A stretch of DNA of 35,177 nt from an uncultured Nitrospira sp. (lineage in GTDB: Bacteria; Nitrospirota; Nitrospiria; Nitrospirales; Nitrospiraceae), in contig CABVRW010000006.1 in the NCBI GenBank assembly GCA_902500785.1, positions 1 through 35,177 of the forward strand, in the 5' to 3' direction. Position numbers and translations under genes: made by a program. This document shows, piece by piece, positions 18,151-25,415 of the stretch (positions are counted from its first letter, which is position 1; each line of letters begins with the position of its first letter). Below the pieces are notes generated by a model, which ran no database searches, was not told the origin of the DNA, and worked only from the letters and a program-made list of their open reading frames with translations.

Positions 18151-18693
18151 CTACTTTCTCAGATGCCGGATGACGCCCACGACGATGCCTTCGATCTGAA
18201 ACGTGTCGGTTTCTTTGACCACAATCGGCTGCATGGTCTCGTTGGCCGGCTGAAGTTCAATCACGCCGCTTTTTCGACGGTAGGTCTTGATTGTGGCCTC
18301 GCCATTCAGCAGGGCGATGACGGTTTGGCCGGTTCGGGCGGTGTCCTGCTTCTGGACCACGACCACGTCACCGGGAAGGATCCCCTCATCACGCATCGAC
18401 TCACCCTTCACACGGAGGGCAAAGGTTTCGCCACGACCGATCATGCTCTTGGGAACCTCTACACGTTCGGTCTGCGGAATGGGTTCGATAGGCTCACCAG
18501 CCGCCACCACCCCAGCCATTTGTACCTGTGATGTGGCGAGAGATTGCAACGCGACGGCGGCCATGCCGGGTATCCGTCGGCTGCCGTCTTCGTAGCGAAT
18601 GATAGACCGCCGCGTAGTTTTGAGGTGCTCGGCGAGCTGGTCTTGCGTAAGACGGAGGAGCTGACGACTGTGCCGAAATTCAGCCGGTTGCAT
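18151..18693 (-). CDS. XRE-type LexA-like self-cleaving repressor (S24)
   Basis: A 180-residue repressor fusing an XRE helix-turn-helix (about 5-55, LRLTQDQLAEHLKTTRRSII) to a LexA-type S24 peptidase domain. The autocleavage site VVAAGEP (A65|G66) matches LexA. The catalytic serine is S99 in KGESM and the lysine K136 in EATIKTY; the C-terminal IEGIVVGVIRHLRK also follows LexA. It differs from canonical LexA, which has a winged helix. It is the first gene of the imuB-dnaE2 operon, so it most likely represses that operon and is inactivated by RecA filaments after DNA damage. No ribosome binding site precedes the ATG, which abuts a palindrome (18695-18711). Confidence 0.88.
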   Translation of the reverse strand: MQPAEFRHSRQLLRLTQDQLAEHLKTTRRSIIRYEDGSRRIPGMAAVALQSLATSQVQMAGVVAAGEPIEPIPQTERVEVPKSMIGRGETFALRVKGESMRDEGILPGDVVVVQKQDTARTGQTVIALLNGEATIKTYRRKSGVIELQPANETMQPIVVKETDTFQIEGIVVGVIRHLRK

Positions 18694-18694
18694 G

Positions 18695-18711
18695 TGTGAC
18701 CAATGGTCACA
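18695..18711. promoter_or_regulatory. Operator palindrome of the SOS mutagenesis cassette
   Basis: TGTGACCA-A-TGGTCACA, perfect 8-bp arms around one central base, one nucleotide upstream of the repressor's start codon. It covers the predicted -10 box and transcription start, the expected place for an autorepressor site. Binding by the S24 repressor is an inference. Confidence 0.6.
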
Positions 18712-18731
18712 TATGCAGGAGAGGCTGTCAA
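18703..18731 (-). promoter_or_regulatory. Candidate promoter of repressor-imuB-dnaE2
   Basis: On the minus strand TTGACA (18726-18731) is followed after 17 nt by GACCAT (18703-18708). The -35 is a perfect consensus; the -10 is weak and lies inside the operator. The predicted start (about 18696) is only a few bases from the ATG at 18693, so the transcript may be leaderless. Confidence 0.5.
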
Positions 18732-19086
18732 GGGCGACGATTGACGGCCTCCTTCCGCTTCATAACACCTGCGTTTCTGAGAGATTTCCGATACCGACGT
18801 CTCGATAGGGATCAGGAGTAGGCGGACAACTCGCGAGTCGGTTCACACCCTTGCCGCGCCGTGTCTCGCCTCGTGCGTCGCCGCCCTTGGACGAGCAGGA
18901 CCGAGAGCAGCCGTCGAGTAATCCTCCCATGAATAGAGAATATCGAGCGGATCGGTACGCGGCCGTACCGGGCGTCGGTCGGAGGCGTGATGCGCCAACA
19001 GAGGAGCTTGACGATGAGCGGCGCCTTTGCTATATATTAAGGAGTCCTTAATATAATCTGTCGTCCATATCACAACGGAGGGGAGC
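18712..19086. other. Divergent region between SOS cassette and DUF2024/globin operon
   Basis: About 390 nt separate the two divergent start codons. It holds the SOS cassette promoter at one end and the palindromic operator at 19033-19055 at the other. In between nothing coding is supported. Confidence 0.5.
19033..19055. promoter_or_regulatory. Perfect 23-bp palindrome, likely MarR operator
   Basis: Arms TATATTAAGGA and TCCTTAATATA flank a single central G. It lies 31 nt before the DUF2024 start. TTGCTA (19027-19032) and TATAAT (19052-19057) at 19-nt spacing would form a promoter whose spacer and -10 are covered by the palindrome, so binding would repress. MarR dimers typically bind such short AT-rich palindromes, and the second gene encodes one. 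Confidence 0.65.
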
Positions 19087-19341
19087 ATGGAGGCATTGAA
19101 GGTGTTCGATACGTGGGTGGAGGTGCCGGGTAAGACATTGCATTTCGACGTGATGACCGCAGATCAGGCGACCGCACTGAGATTGGCGAATGAGCATGTG
19201 GCGGCTCAGGGGTATACCACGATCACCGTGACGTCTGAGGAATGCCGATTCTGCCATCAGGAACCATTGGTCATGTTTACGGAACAGCAGCGCAATGAGT
19301 TCCTGAAGTCGGGTGGATTCATCGTGCCGTTGTCTGCATAG
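19087..19341 (+). CDS. DUF2024 family protein
   Basis: An 84-residue protein with the DUF2024 pattern: KVFDTWVEVPGKTLHFDVMT at the start, then TSEECRFCHQEP with a conserved Cys-x2-Cys, and a C-terminal GGFIVPLSA. The Cys pair followed by His may bind a metal (inference). A strong ribosome binding site (GGAGGGG) precedes the ATG. It is the first gene of a tight operon (12 nt to the MarR gene) behind the palindrome at 19033-19055. Its function is unknown. Confidence 0.82.
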   Translation: MEALKVFDTWVEVPGKTLHFDVMTADQATALRLANEHVAAQGYTTITVTSEECRFCHQEPLVMFTEQQRNEFLKSGGFIVPLSA

Positions 19342-19353
19342 AGGAGCGGTGTC

Positions 19354-20022
19354 ATGGGAAAACAGCTTCCGATGCAAGGGGAGAAAACGGTCGTCGATCA
19401 TATTACGGCCGGGTTGGCCAAAGTCGCAGCGGTGTTGCGCAGCCAAGCCTGGGAGGGTGGGAGTGCCCGCAAACTCACCCCGACGCAAGGTCAAATTCTT
19501 GTGTTGTTGTCCGAGCGGGCGTCGAAACATATGCGCCTGAACGATGTGGCGAGTGAGTTGTGTTTGACCGCGGCGACGGCGAGCGATGCGGTGATCACGC
19601 TCGTCGAAAAGAAGCTGGTCAGGAAGGAACGCTCACCTGAAGACCAGCGGGCGCTTGTCATCACGCTGACGGCGGCCGGACGGCGCGAGGTGCAACAGGC
19701 CGCAGGATGGGCGGCGGTCGTACGGGCCGGCGTGAAGAGTATGACACCGGACGAGCAGGCAGTGTTCCTGCGGGGGTTGAGCAAGGTCATGTATTCGCTG
19801 CAACAGCAGGGTGCGATTTCGGTGGCGCGCATGTGCGTCGGCTGCACCTACTTTCAGCCCTATGTCCATGTGGATGCGGCACGGCCGCACCATTGCGGGT
19901 TTGTGAATAAGCCGATGGGGGAGGGACAGCTACGGCTGGAGTGTCCGGACTTTATCCCGGGCTCACAGCCTGATCAGGCAGGTCGGTGGCAAGACTTTTT
20001 ACGCGGTGAGGTGGGGCGCTGA
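19354..20022 (+). CDS. MarR-family regulator with C-terminal four-cysteine domain
   Basis: A 222-residue regulator. Residues 10-150 are a standard MarR winged helix (LTPTQGQILVLLSERASKHM, recognition region LNDVASELCLTAATASDAV, wing RKERSPEDQRALVITLTAAG). An added C-terminal segment carries Cys161, Cys164, Cys181 and Cys197 in a CX2CX16CX15C arrangement with adjacent His179-His180, which suggests a bound zinc or iron-sulfur cluster. As the gene is upstream of two globins, redox or nitric oxide sensing is a plausible role, but that is inference. GGAG precedes the ATG, and 33 nt follow to the globin gene. It probably autoregulates through 19033-19055. Confidence 0.83.
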   Translation: MGKQLPMQGEKTVVDHITAGLAKVAAVLRSQAWEGGSARKLTPTQGQILVLLSERASKHMRLNDVASELCLTAATASDAVITLVEKKLVRKERSPEDQRALVITLTAAGRREVQQAAGWAAVVRAGVKSMTPDEQAVFLRGLSKVMYSLQQQGAISVARMCVGCTYFQPYVHVDAARPHHCGFVNKPMGEGQLRLECPDFIPGSQPDQAGRWQDFLRGEVGR

Positions 20023-20055
20023 GCCGAGCGTCTTATCAATCAAAGGAGGAATGGG

Positions 20056-20496
20056 ATGAAGTGGTACAGAGTTCTGAGCTTGGTGATCGTGAGTCTGATG
20101 ATGTCTGCAGTGGCCCACGCGGCGGACGGCATGAAGGTCAAGTCGCTGTATGAACGACTGGGCGGCAAGGACTCCATCGCGACGGTGGTGGAGACCTTTG
20201 TGAGCAAGGTCGGAGGAGACAAGCGGATCAACGGGTATTTCGCGAGCACGGATCTCACGAAGCTGAAGATGCATCTTGTGAATCAGATCTGCGAAGCGAG
20301 CGGTGGACCTTGCACATACACGGGCCGCACGATGACGCAGACTCACAAAGGCATGGGGGTGCACGATGCGGCATTCGGTGCGCTGGTCGAGGATCTGGTA
20401 GCGGCCTTGGATCATCACAAGGTCGGTAAGGCGGAGAAAGACGAACTGTTGGGCGTGCTCGGTCCGATGAAGGGCGATATCGTCGAAAAGTCGTGA
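20056..20496 (+). CDS. Secreted group I truncated hemoglobin
   Basis: A 146-residue protein with a signal peptide (MKWYRVLSLVIVSLMMSAVAHA, cleavage near A22) in front of a 2-on-2 globin fold: LYERLGGKDSIATVVETFVSKV, RINGYFASTDLTKLKMHLVNQI, and the proximal histidine region MTQTHKGMGVHDAAF (H97). Truncated hemoglobins of this group bind O2 and NO and can dioxygenate NO to nitrate; a periplasmic version would act on NO before it enters the cell. The ribosome binding site AAGGAGG is strong. It is third in the DUF2024-MarR-globin operon, with a large GC-rich hairpin following at 20505-20540. Confidence 0.88.
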   Translation: MKWYRVLSLVIVSLMMSAVAHAADGMKVKSLYERLGGKDSIATVVETFVSKVGGDKRINGYFASTDLTKLKMHLVNQICEASGGPCTYTGRTMTQTHKGMGVHDAAFGALVEDLVAALDHHKVGKAEKDELLGVLGPMKGDIVEKS

Positions 20497-20504
20497 TCCG
20501 TTTC

Positions 20505-20540
20505 GGGGCGCGGGGTCTCATTGGATGAGCCCCGCGCCCC
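20505..20540 (+). terminator. Large GC-rich hairpin between the two globin genes
   Basis: 11-bp arms GGGGCGCGGGG / CCCCGCGCCCC, continuing after one bulged T into CTCAT / ATGAG around a TGG loop: a 16-bp stem in all. It is not followed by a T-run, so it may be a partial terminator or an mRNA-stability element separating truncated hemoglobin from protoglobin. Confidence 0.55.
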
Positions 20541-20642
20541 GGGGGATACCCAATCCTGTCGAGCGCGAACGAGGCATGACCTGATTGACGCAATGTCCCA
20601 TGCATGACCCAATAATTCCATCGAGAACAAAGGAGAGACACG

Positions 20643-21239
20643 ATGAGTCCTAATCCAACGATTCCCGGTTACACCTCCGGCACCGCGGCGGTCCCGCGCG
20701 CCTCGATTTCACTCGAGGAGTTCGAGTTATTGAAGAAGACGGTGTTGTTTGACGAGGCCGATGTGAAGGCGCTCCGGCAATCTTTGCCGGTGGTCAAGGA
20801 CCAGGTCGAGGCCATTCTCGACGTGTGGTACGGATTTGTGGGCTCGAACCCTCATTTGGTGAGTACGTTTGTGCGTGTGGCGGATGGTCAGCCGGATATG
20901 GAATATTTGGGGGCCGTGCGGAAACGCTTCGGCCAATGGATCCTCGATACGGCCGGCGGTCGGTATGACCAGGCATGGCTGGATTACCAGTTTGAAATCG
21001 GGCGACGGCACCATCGCGTCGGGAAGAATCTGACCGACAAGGTAGCGGCGGCACCGCATATTCCCTTCCGCTATCTGCCCGCCCTGCTCTATCCTGTGAC
21101 CGCAACGCTTCGACCCTTCCTCGAAAAACAGGGCCATACCCAAGCCGAAGTCAGTGCCATGCACCAGGCTTGGATCAAATCTGTGCTGTTGCAGGTAATA
21201 CTCTGGAGTTATCCCTATGTGAAGGAGGGCGACTTCTAG
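20643..21239 (+). CDS. Protoglobin
   Basis: A 198-residue single-domain protoglobin, relative of globin-coupled sensors but without a sensor output domain. Family features include the N-terminal extension, DVWYGFVGSNPHLVSTF (W62, Y63 as in archaeal protoglobin), and the F-helix FEIGRRHHRVGKN with proximal histidine H123. The C-terminal helix ends WSYPYVKEGDF. It binds heme and small gases (O2, CO, NO); its role here may be nitrosative-stress handling alongside the secreted globin. GGAGAG lies before the ATG. A hairpin at 21264-21291 closes the transcription unit. Confidence 0.88.
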   Translation: MSPNPTIPGYTSGTAAVPRASISLEEFELLKKTVLFDEADVKALRQSLPVVKDQVEAILDVWYGFVGSNPHLVSTFVRVADGQPDMEYLGAVRKRFGQWILDTAGGRYDQAWLDYQFEIGRRHHRVGKNLTDKVAAAPHIPFRYLPALLYPVTATLRPFLEKQGHTQAEVSAMHQAWIKSVLLQVILWSYPYVKEGDF

Positions 21240-21263
21240 CTTGTTGCATCCTGCTTCAGCACC

Positions 21264-21291
21264 AGTCTGCCCAGAAAATGCTGGGCAGACT
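21264..21291 (+). terminator. Hairpin after protoglobin gene
   Basis: Perfect 11-bp arms AGTCTGCCCAG and CTGGGCAGACT with loop AAAATG, 25 nt after the stop. There is no T-run, but position and strength fit the end of the globin operon; the next gene is convergent. Confidence 0.6.
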
Positions 21292-21393
21292 CGGACAATC
21301 ATGAATCGCTGCTCCGTCGTCCGATTTCTTCCTTCGGCTGGATTGTTCCCGTTTGGTCTTCCAGGCGGACTGTACGAACACCTATGGTCTGGG

Positions 21394-22011
21394 CTAAGGG
21401 CGTGCGAGAGCCGGGTTCACCTTGAAGAAGTTTCCGCCTTTGAGCCGTTCGTCATAGCTGCCCCAGGCAATCTGTTTCTCCAGCCGCTTGAGGAGCGGCA
21501 CATGTTTTGAGCAGTGGATGTAGGCTTCTTCCACGCCGATGAGCACCCAGGCTTCGGGGTGACGACCGCCTTTGTTATGCGCGGTCTCGGCCATTCCGAC
21601 TGTAAGGTTCGGCAGGACGGCCGCCTCATGCGGACCGAGCACGCGGGCACTTCCATTCACGTGGAGCCCGATCGTCGTCTGATAGTAGTCGAGAAAAATC
21701 AGCCCGATGTGCGGATTCTCAAGCATATTCCCCACACTGGCCAACACGCCGTTGCCGCGATACTCCGGGTAGACCAGTGTCCTGTCGTCGAGTACTTGAA
21801 CGAATCCTGGCTCACCGGCTCGAAACGAGCAATCACACGTGCCCCTGGTATCGGCGGTGGCGAGGTACACCATGTCCATCCGTGCGATGAACTCCTGCAT
21901 CTGCTGATTCAAGTGGGGTAATGTTTGGTGGGCATAAAACGATGCGGCACGAGCTGATGTACCGAAGCGTTCCTGTGCGCGTTGTTCGCCTGATGATTCC
22001 GGCCTGGTCAT
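21394..22011 (-). CDS. Pyridoxamine 5'-phosphate oxidase-like flavin split-barrel protein
   Basis: A 205-residue FMN-binding split-barrel protein. The core reads FIARMDMVYLATADTRGTCDCSFRAGEPGFVQVLDD, LVYPEYRGNGVLASVGNMLENPHIGLIFLDY and LHVNGSARVLG, the usual beta-barrel and FMN-phosphate region of this superfamily; a C-terminal EEAYIHCSKHVPLLKRL matches a common tail. Such proteins are usually small-molecule oxidoreductases rather than true PdxH enzymes. AAGGAG lies eight bases before the ATG. It is on the same strand as the two-component genes but 263 nt away. The substrate is unknown. Confidence 0.83.
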   Translation of the reverse strand: MTRPESSGEQRAQERFGTSARAASFYAHQTLPHLNQQMQEFIARMDMVYLATADTRGTCDCSFRAGEPGFVQVLDDRTLVYPEYRGNGVLASVGNMLENPHIGLIFLDYYQTTIGLHVNGSARVLGPHEAAVLPNLTVGMAETAHNKGGRHPEAWVLIGVEEAYIHCSKHVPLLKRLEKQIAWGSYDERLKGGNFFKVNPALARP

Positions 22012-22274
22012 ATTGAACGCTCCTTGTCGACGGTATCAAAGAAGGTGCTGTCGAGATGATTGTCTCTCATGCATGGTGGCGCTGTCGATGCCTGGGTGAG
22101 GGGAGCGAGGGATTAGCTGATGGATGGCCATGGTCGCTCTGGAGATGTGCCGCGCAACGGGCAGTCGGGGCGGAGAGCATCACTCAGGAGGCGGCTCTCT
22201 GCATGCGGTGAAGACGGTTCCGCTTCCCGGGAGTAGCCTCGCGAGAAGGACGGCGCGCCGGCCTCAGTCGAGGG

Positions 22275-23618
22275 TTATTCAGCCGCCTCGTACTTCTTGA
22301 GTTTGGCCAACAACGTTTTGTAGTCGATCCGGAGCGTCTGGGCGGCTTTGGTCTTATTGCCGCCACTGGATTCGAGCACGCGTTCGATGTGCAGGCGCTC
22401 GATCACGTCGAGCGGCACGTGTGTCTGGTCATCCAGTGACGGCGGGGATGTTGGGCGAGGGAGCACCAGCCGTACCTCCTCGCGGGTAATCGGTCCGGAG
22501 TTCGGACTCATCAGCGTTATGCGTTCGATCACATTGCGCAATTCGCGGATGTTGCCTGGCCAACGATACGCAGCCAGGTCGTCGAGTGCTTCCGGAGTGA
22601 ACATCCTGGTTGGGGTGCCAGGGATACGAAGATGGTGCAGCATATGATCGGCCAGAGCGGGAAGATCTTCCGGTCGTTCGCGCAACGGTGGCACGCGGAG
22701 CGTCACCGTGTTGATGCGATAGAGCAGGTCATCGCGAAATCGACCTTGCAGCACAAGTTCCTGGATGTCTCGATTCGTGGCGCAGATGATACGAACATCG
22801 GCCTGGAGCGTGCGGGTGCTGCCGACAGGTCGGTATTCGTTCCGGTCGAGAAAGCGCAGTAGACCGACCTGCATGGGTCCAGGCATTTCGCCGATTTCAT
22901 CCAAAAACAGCGTACCGCCCTCGGCGGCGGCGATCAGCCCAGGCTTCGCCTGGGTGGCACCGGTAAATGCGCCTTTTTCGTATCCGAATAGCTCACTCTC
23001 CAACAACTCCCGGCTCACGGCTCCGCAATTCACGGCGATACAGGGTCCGTTGGTCCGACGACTCTGTGCGTGCAGCAGGCGCGCGACCACTTCTTTTCCT
23101 GAGCCTGTTTCTCCTTGAATCAGAACTGAGGCTTGTGACGGCGCGACCTGGGCGATTTGGGTTTTGACTGTCTGCCAGGCTCGGCTGAGTCCATCGACGA
23201 TTGCGTCCTGCCGATACCCGCCGTGGCGCGCGGCCAGATTCTCTCGACGAAGCTCCCGCACCGCGCGGAGTTTGGCCAGCGCGGATTTCACTGCGGCACC
23301 GTCGAACGGAATGTCCTTGATGAGGAAATCCCATGCGCCGTCTTTGATGGCCGCCACAGCGGCTTTGACGTCCCCGTGGCCGGTCAAGACAATCACATCG
23401 ACATCCGGTTGATGCTCCTTCACCCATCGCAAGATTGCCCGGCCGTCGAGCCCGGGCATGCGGAGATCGGTGATCACGCAATCGAAGGAGGCCGTACGAA
23501 GGTACTCAAGGCCTTCTTGCCCGCCGCCGGTCGTCTGCGTGTCGCAGCCTTCTTCCCGGAGCGCCTGTTCCACCACGAGTCGGACAAATTCTTCATCGTC
23601 GATAATGAGGGTGCGCAT
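22275..23618 (-). CDS. Sigma-54-dependent response regulator (NtrC family)
   Basis: A 447-residue activator. The receiver domain (1-120) has the acidic pair D7-D8, phospho-acceptor D51 (ITDLRMPG) and K101. The AAA+ domain (about 140-370) has Walker A GETGSGKE (169-176), the sigma-54 contact loop GAFTGA (216-221) and Walker B GGTLFLDEIGEM. The C-terminal Fis-type helix-turn-helix is HIERVLESSGGNKTKAAQTL. On phosphorylation it should activate sigma-54 promoters; no target promoter of the TGGC-N8-TGC kind was found in the window. It follows the histidine kinase gene by 69 nt, a gap filled by heptamer repeats (23628-23662). Confidence 0.94.
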   Translation of the reverse strand: MRTLIIDDEEFVRLVVEQALREEGCDTQTTGGGQEGLEYLRTASFDCVITDLRMPGLDGRAILRWVKEHQPDVDVIVLTGHGDVKAAVAAIKDGAWDFLIKDIPFDGAAVKSALAKLRAVRELRRENLAARHGGYRQDAIVDGLSRAWQTVKTQIAQVAPSQASVLIQGETGSGKEVVARLLHAQSRRTNGPCIAVNCGAVSRELLESELFGYEKGAFTGATQAKPGLIAAAEGGTLFLDEIGEMPGPMQVGLLRFLDRNEYRPVGSTRTLQADVRIICATNRDIQELVLQGRFRDDLLYRINTVTLRVPPLRERPEDLPALADHMLHHLRIPGTPTRMFTPEALDDLAAYRWPGNIRELRNVIERITLMSPNSGPITREEVRLVLPRPTSPPSLDDQTHVPLDVIERLHIERVLESSGGNKTKAAQTLRIDYKTLLAKLKKYEAAE

Positions 23619-23627
23619 CGCCTGGTC

Positions 23628-23662
23628 TCGTAACTCGTCTTTCGTCTCTCGTCTCTCGTCAT
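23628..23662. repeat. Heptanucleotide tandem repeat before the response regulator gene
   Basis: TCGT recurs with exact 7-nt periodicity at 23628, 23635, 23642, 23649 and 23656 (units TCGTAAC, TCGTCTT, TCGTCTC, TCGTCTC, TCGTCAT), with a degenerate sixth. On the coding (minus) strand the units read GACGAGA-like and end about ten bases before the regulator's ATG, in place of a normal ribosome binding site. Confidence 0.75.
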
Positions 23663-23687
23663 TCGGGAGGATCCGGACCCGTCACCA

Positions 23688-25223
23688 TTACAGCATTGGG
23701 AAGGCCAAATAGAAGGTGCTGCCCGCTCCAGGCGTAGATTCCACCCAGACCCGTCCGTCATGTTTGTCCATGACGAGTTTCACGATGGCGAGACCTACAC
23801 CCGTGCCGTCGTATTCCTGCGGACTGTGTAACCGTTCGAAGAGTCCGAAGATTTTGTCGTTCTGAGCGGGATCGAAACCGATGCCGTTATCCTGCACCCA
23901 GAGGATGCGTTCGGTTTCCGTCCGAGTGCCGCTGATGGTGATGGTGGGCGTCGTGGTTCGGCGGGAAAACTTCGCCGCATTGTCGAGCAGGTTTGCGATC
24001 GCCTGACGGATGCTCACCGGTTCACCGTAGAGGTCGGCAAACGGCAGGGCAACCTGGATTTTCGGTCTGGGACCCTGCCACCCGCCAAATTGGTCGACAA
24101 TGAGGGTGGTGATCATCTCCAGAATATTGAAGCGCTGACGGGGCAGGTCCTGTTGCTCCAATCTGGAGTACTTCAGCAGGGCGTCGATCATATGCGTAAG
24201 GCGCAGTGCGGAGCGTCGTATGACATCGATGTGGTGACGGGTCTGCATGTCGCCGCCGTCGACGAATTGTTTTTCCAGCAGGGAGGAGAAGCCCTCGATC
24301 TCCCGCAGCGGACCTTTGAGGTCGTGCGCGACGGAATAGGTGAAGGCTTCAAGCTCTTTCGTCTTCCGGGCGGTCGCGGCCGTCTGCTCGCGCAGGCTTG
24401 TGACCATGGATGAGAGAGAGGCGGCCAATGTGCCCACTTCGTCGCGGCTGGGCCAGGATTCAAATTGCGCGGTCAAGTCGTGATGGGCGACGCGGTCTGC
24501 TGTGACCGAGAGGCGTTGGAGCGGCTTGGCGATCTGTCGGTTGACGGAGAGATAGATCACGGTAATCACCAAGCCGAGGACGGCGACTAAACTCAGCGCA
24601 ATGAGGCGCGCCTGTTGCAGCAGCAGATCTCCTTCCACTTTCATCTCCACGTCGATATCTCGATGGGCGGCGACCAGTTGGTCGAGATTATTCATCAGCT
24701 GCAGAATCAATGCGTCGGCCTTCACGGCGGGCGATGCTGCGGCGCCGGATGTTTGAGGCCAAGTGAGGACAGCCTTCCATAAGAGAGACAAGTCCTGCAG
24801 GAGGTGGTCAATCTGGGCAATAGCGCGATCTTCCTGATCGGCAAGATCCATTCGCTGGTGTTGGGTCAACATGCCGAGGAGAATCGGGTGGGTGCGAGCG
24901 GCATGGGTGGAGCGATAGAGGTCGAGCGAACGGCGGATCCGGTCGGCGTGGCTGTTCAGCTGGGCAAGGGTGTCAGCCTCGTTGGCCCTTGTGATCTGCT
25001 CCAGAAACAGATGCAGCGCGAGGTTCATTTCATAGGTGGAGCGCTGCATGGCGGCCGCCGTCACGATGGCCGGGACGGTGATACGTTTGTGACGGTCGAC
25101 ATAACTGTTGATGCGGCTGAGATAGACGAGGAGGGCGGTGAGGCTCAAGGCCAACAGGCTGAGGAGAACGCCGAAAGAGATGAAAAACTTCTGTCCGATC
25201 GAGCGGTCATGGAGCCAGCGCAT
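23688..25223 (-). CDS. Membrane sensor histidine kinase
   Basis: A 511-residue kinase. A transmembrane segment at 13-34 is followed by a helical periplasmic sensor domain (about 35-205) of four-helix-bundle type and a second transmembrane segment (207-227). Then come HAMP (228-280), the dimerisation/phosphoacceptor domain with H300 (FTYSVAHDLKGPLREIEGFS) and a GHKL ATPase with N-box NLLDNAAKFS, D-box DNGIGFD and GTGVGLAIV. The H-box context resembles phytochrome-type kinases. It is the partner of the sigma-54 regulator downstream. The stimulus is unknown; the sensor domain has no obvious ligand motif. A pair of AGGCCT repeats (25226-25244) sits immediately before the start. Confidence 0.93.
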   Translation of the reverse strand: MRWLHDRSIGQKFFISFGVLLSLLALSLTALLVYLSRINSYVDRHKRITVPAIVTAAAMQRSTYEMNLALHLFLEQITRANEADTLAQLNSHADRIRRSLDLYRSTHAARTHPILLGMLTQHQRMDLADQEDRAIAQIDHLLQDLSLLWKAVLTWPQTSGAAASPAVKADALILQLMNNLDQLVAAHRDIDVEMKVEGDLLLQQARLIALSLVAVLGLVITVIYLSVNRQIAKPLQRLSVTADRVAHHDLTAQFESWPSRDEVGTLAASLSSMVTSLREQTAATARKTKELEAFTYSVAHDLKGPLREIEGFSSLLEKQFVDGGDMQTRHHIDVIRRSALRLTHMIDALLKYSRLEQQDLPRQRFNILEMITTLIVDQFGGWQGPRPKIQVALPFADLYGEPVSIRQAIANLLDNAAKFSRRTTTPTITISGTRTETERILWVQDNGIGFDPAQNDKIFGLFERLHSPQEYDGTGVGLAIVKLVMDKHDGRVWVESTPGAGSTFYLAFPML

Positions 25224-25415
25224 GCAGGCCTCGTGTGAAGGCCTACGGTATCACAGTGACATGCGTGGTGCCAGTCACGTTGTGATCCCACGCGTCCAAT
25301 TCGTGCGTGCGTTCGACGCATTCATGCCACGATCCGTGCGCGCCTGTTGATCGCTTGGGGCGCGTCACCGTCGTCGAGCACGCTCGGTACGAAGCCTTCG
25401 TTCTGTTCGGGCCGA

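Noticed and set aside
18695-18711. CRP/FNR-type site
   Set aside because: TGTGA and TCACA arms are present, but the spacer is 7 nt instead of 6 and the site overlaps an autoregulated repressor's promoter, so an S24 operator fits better.
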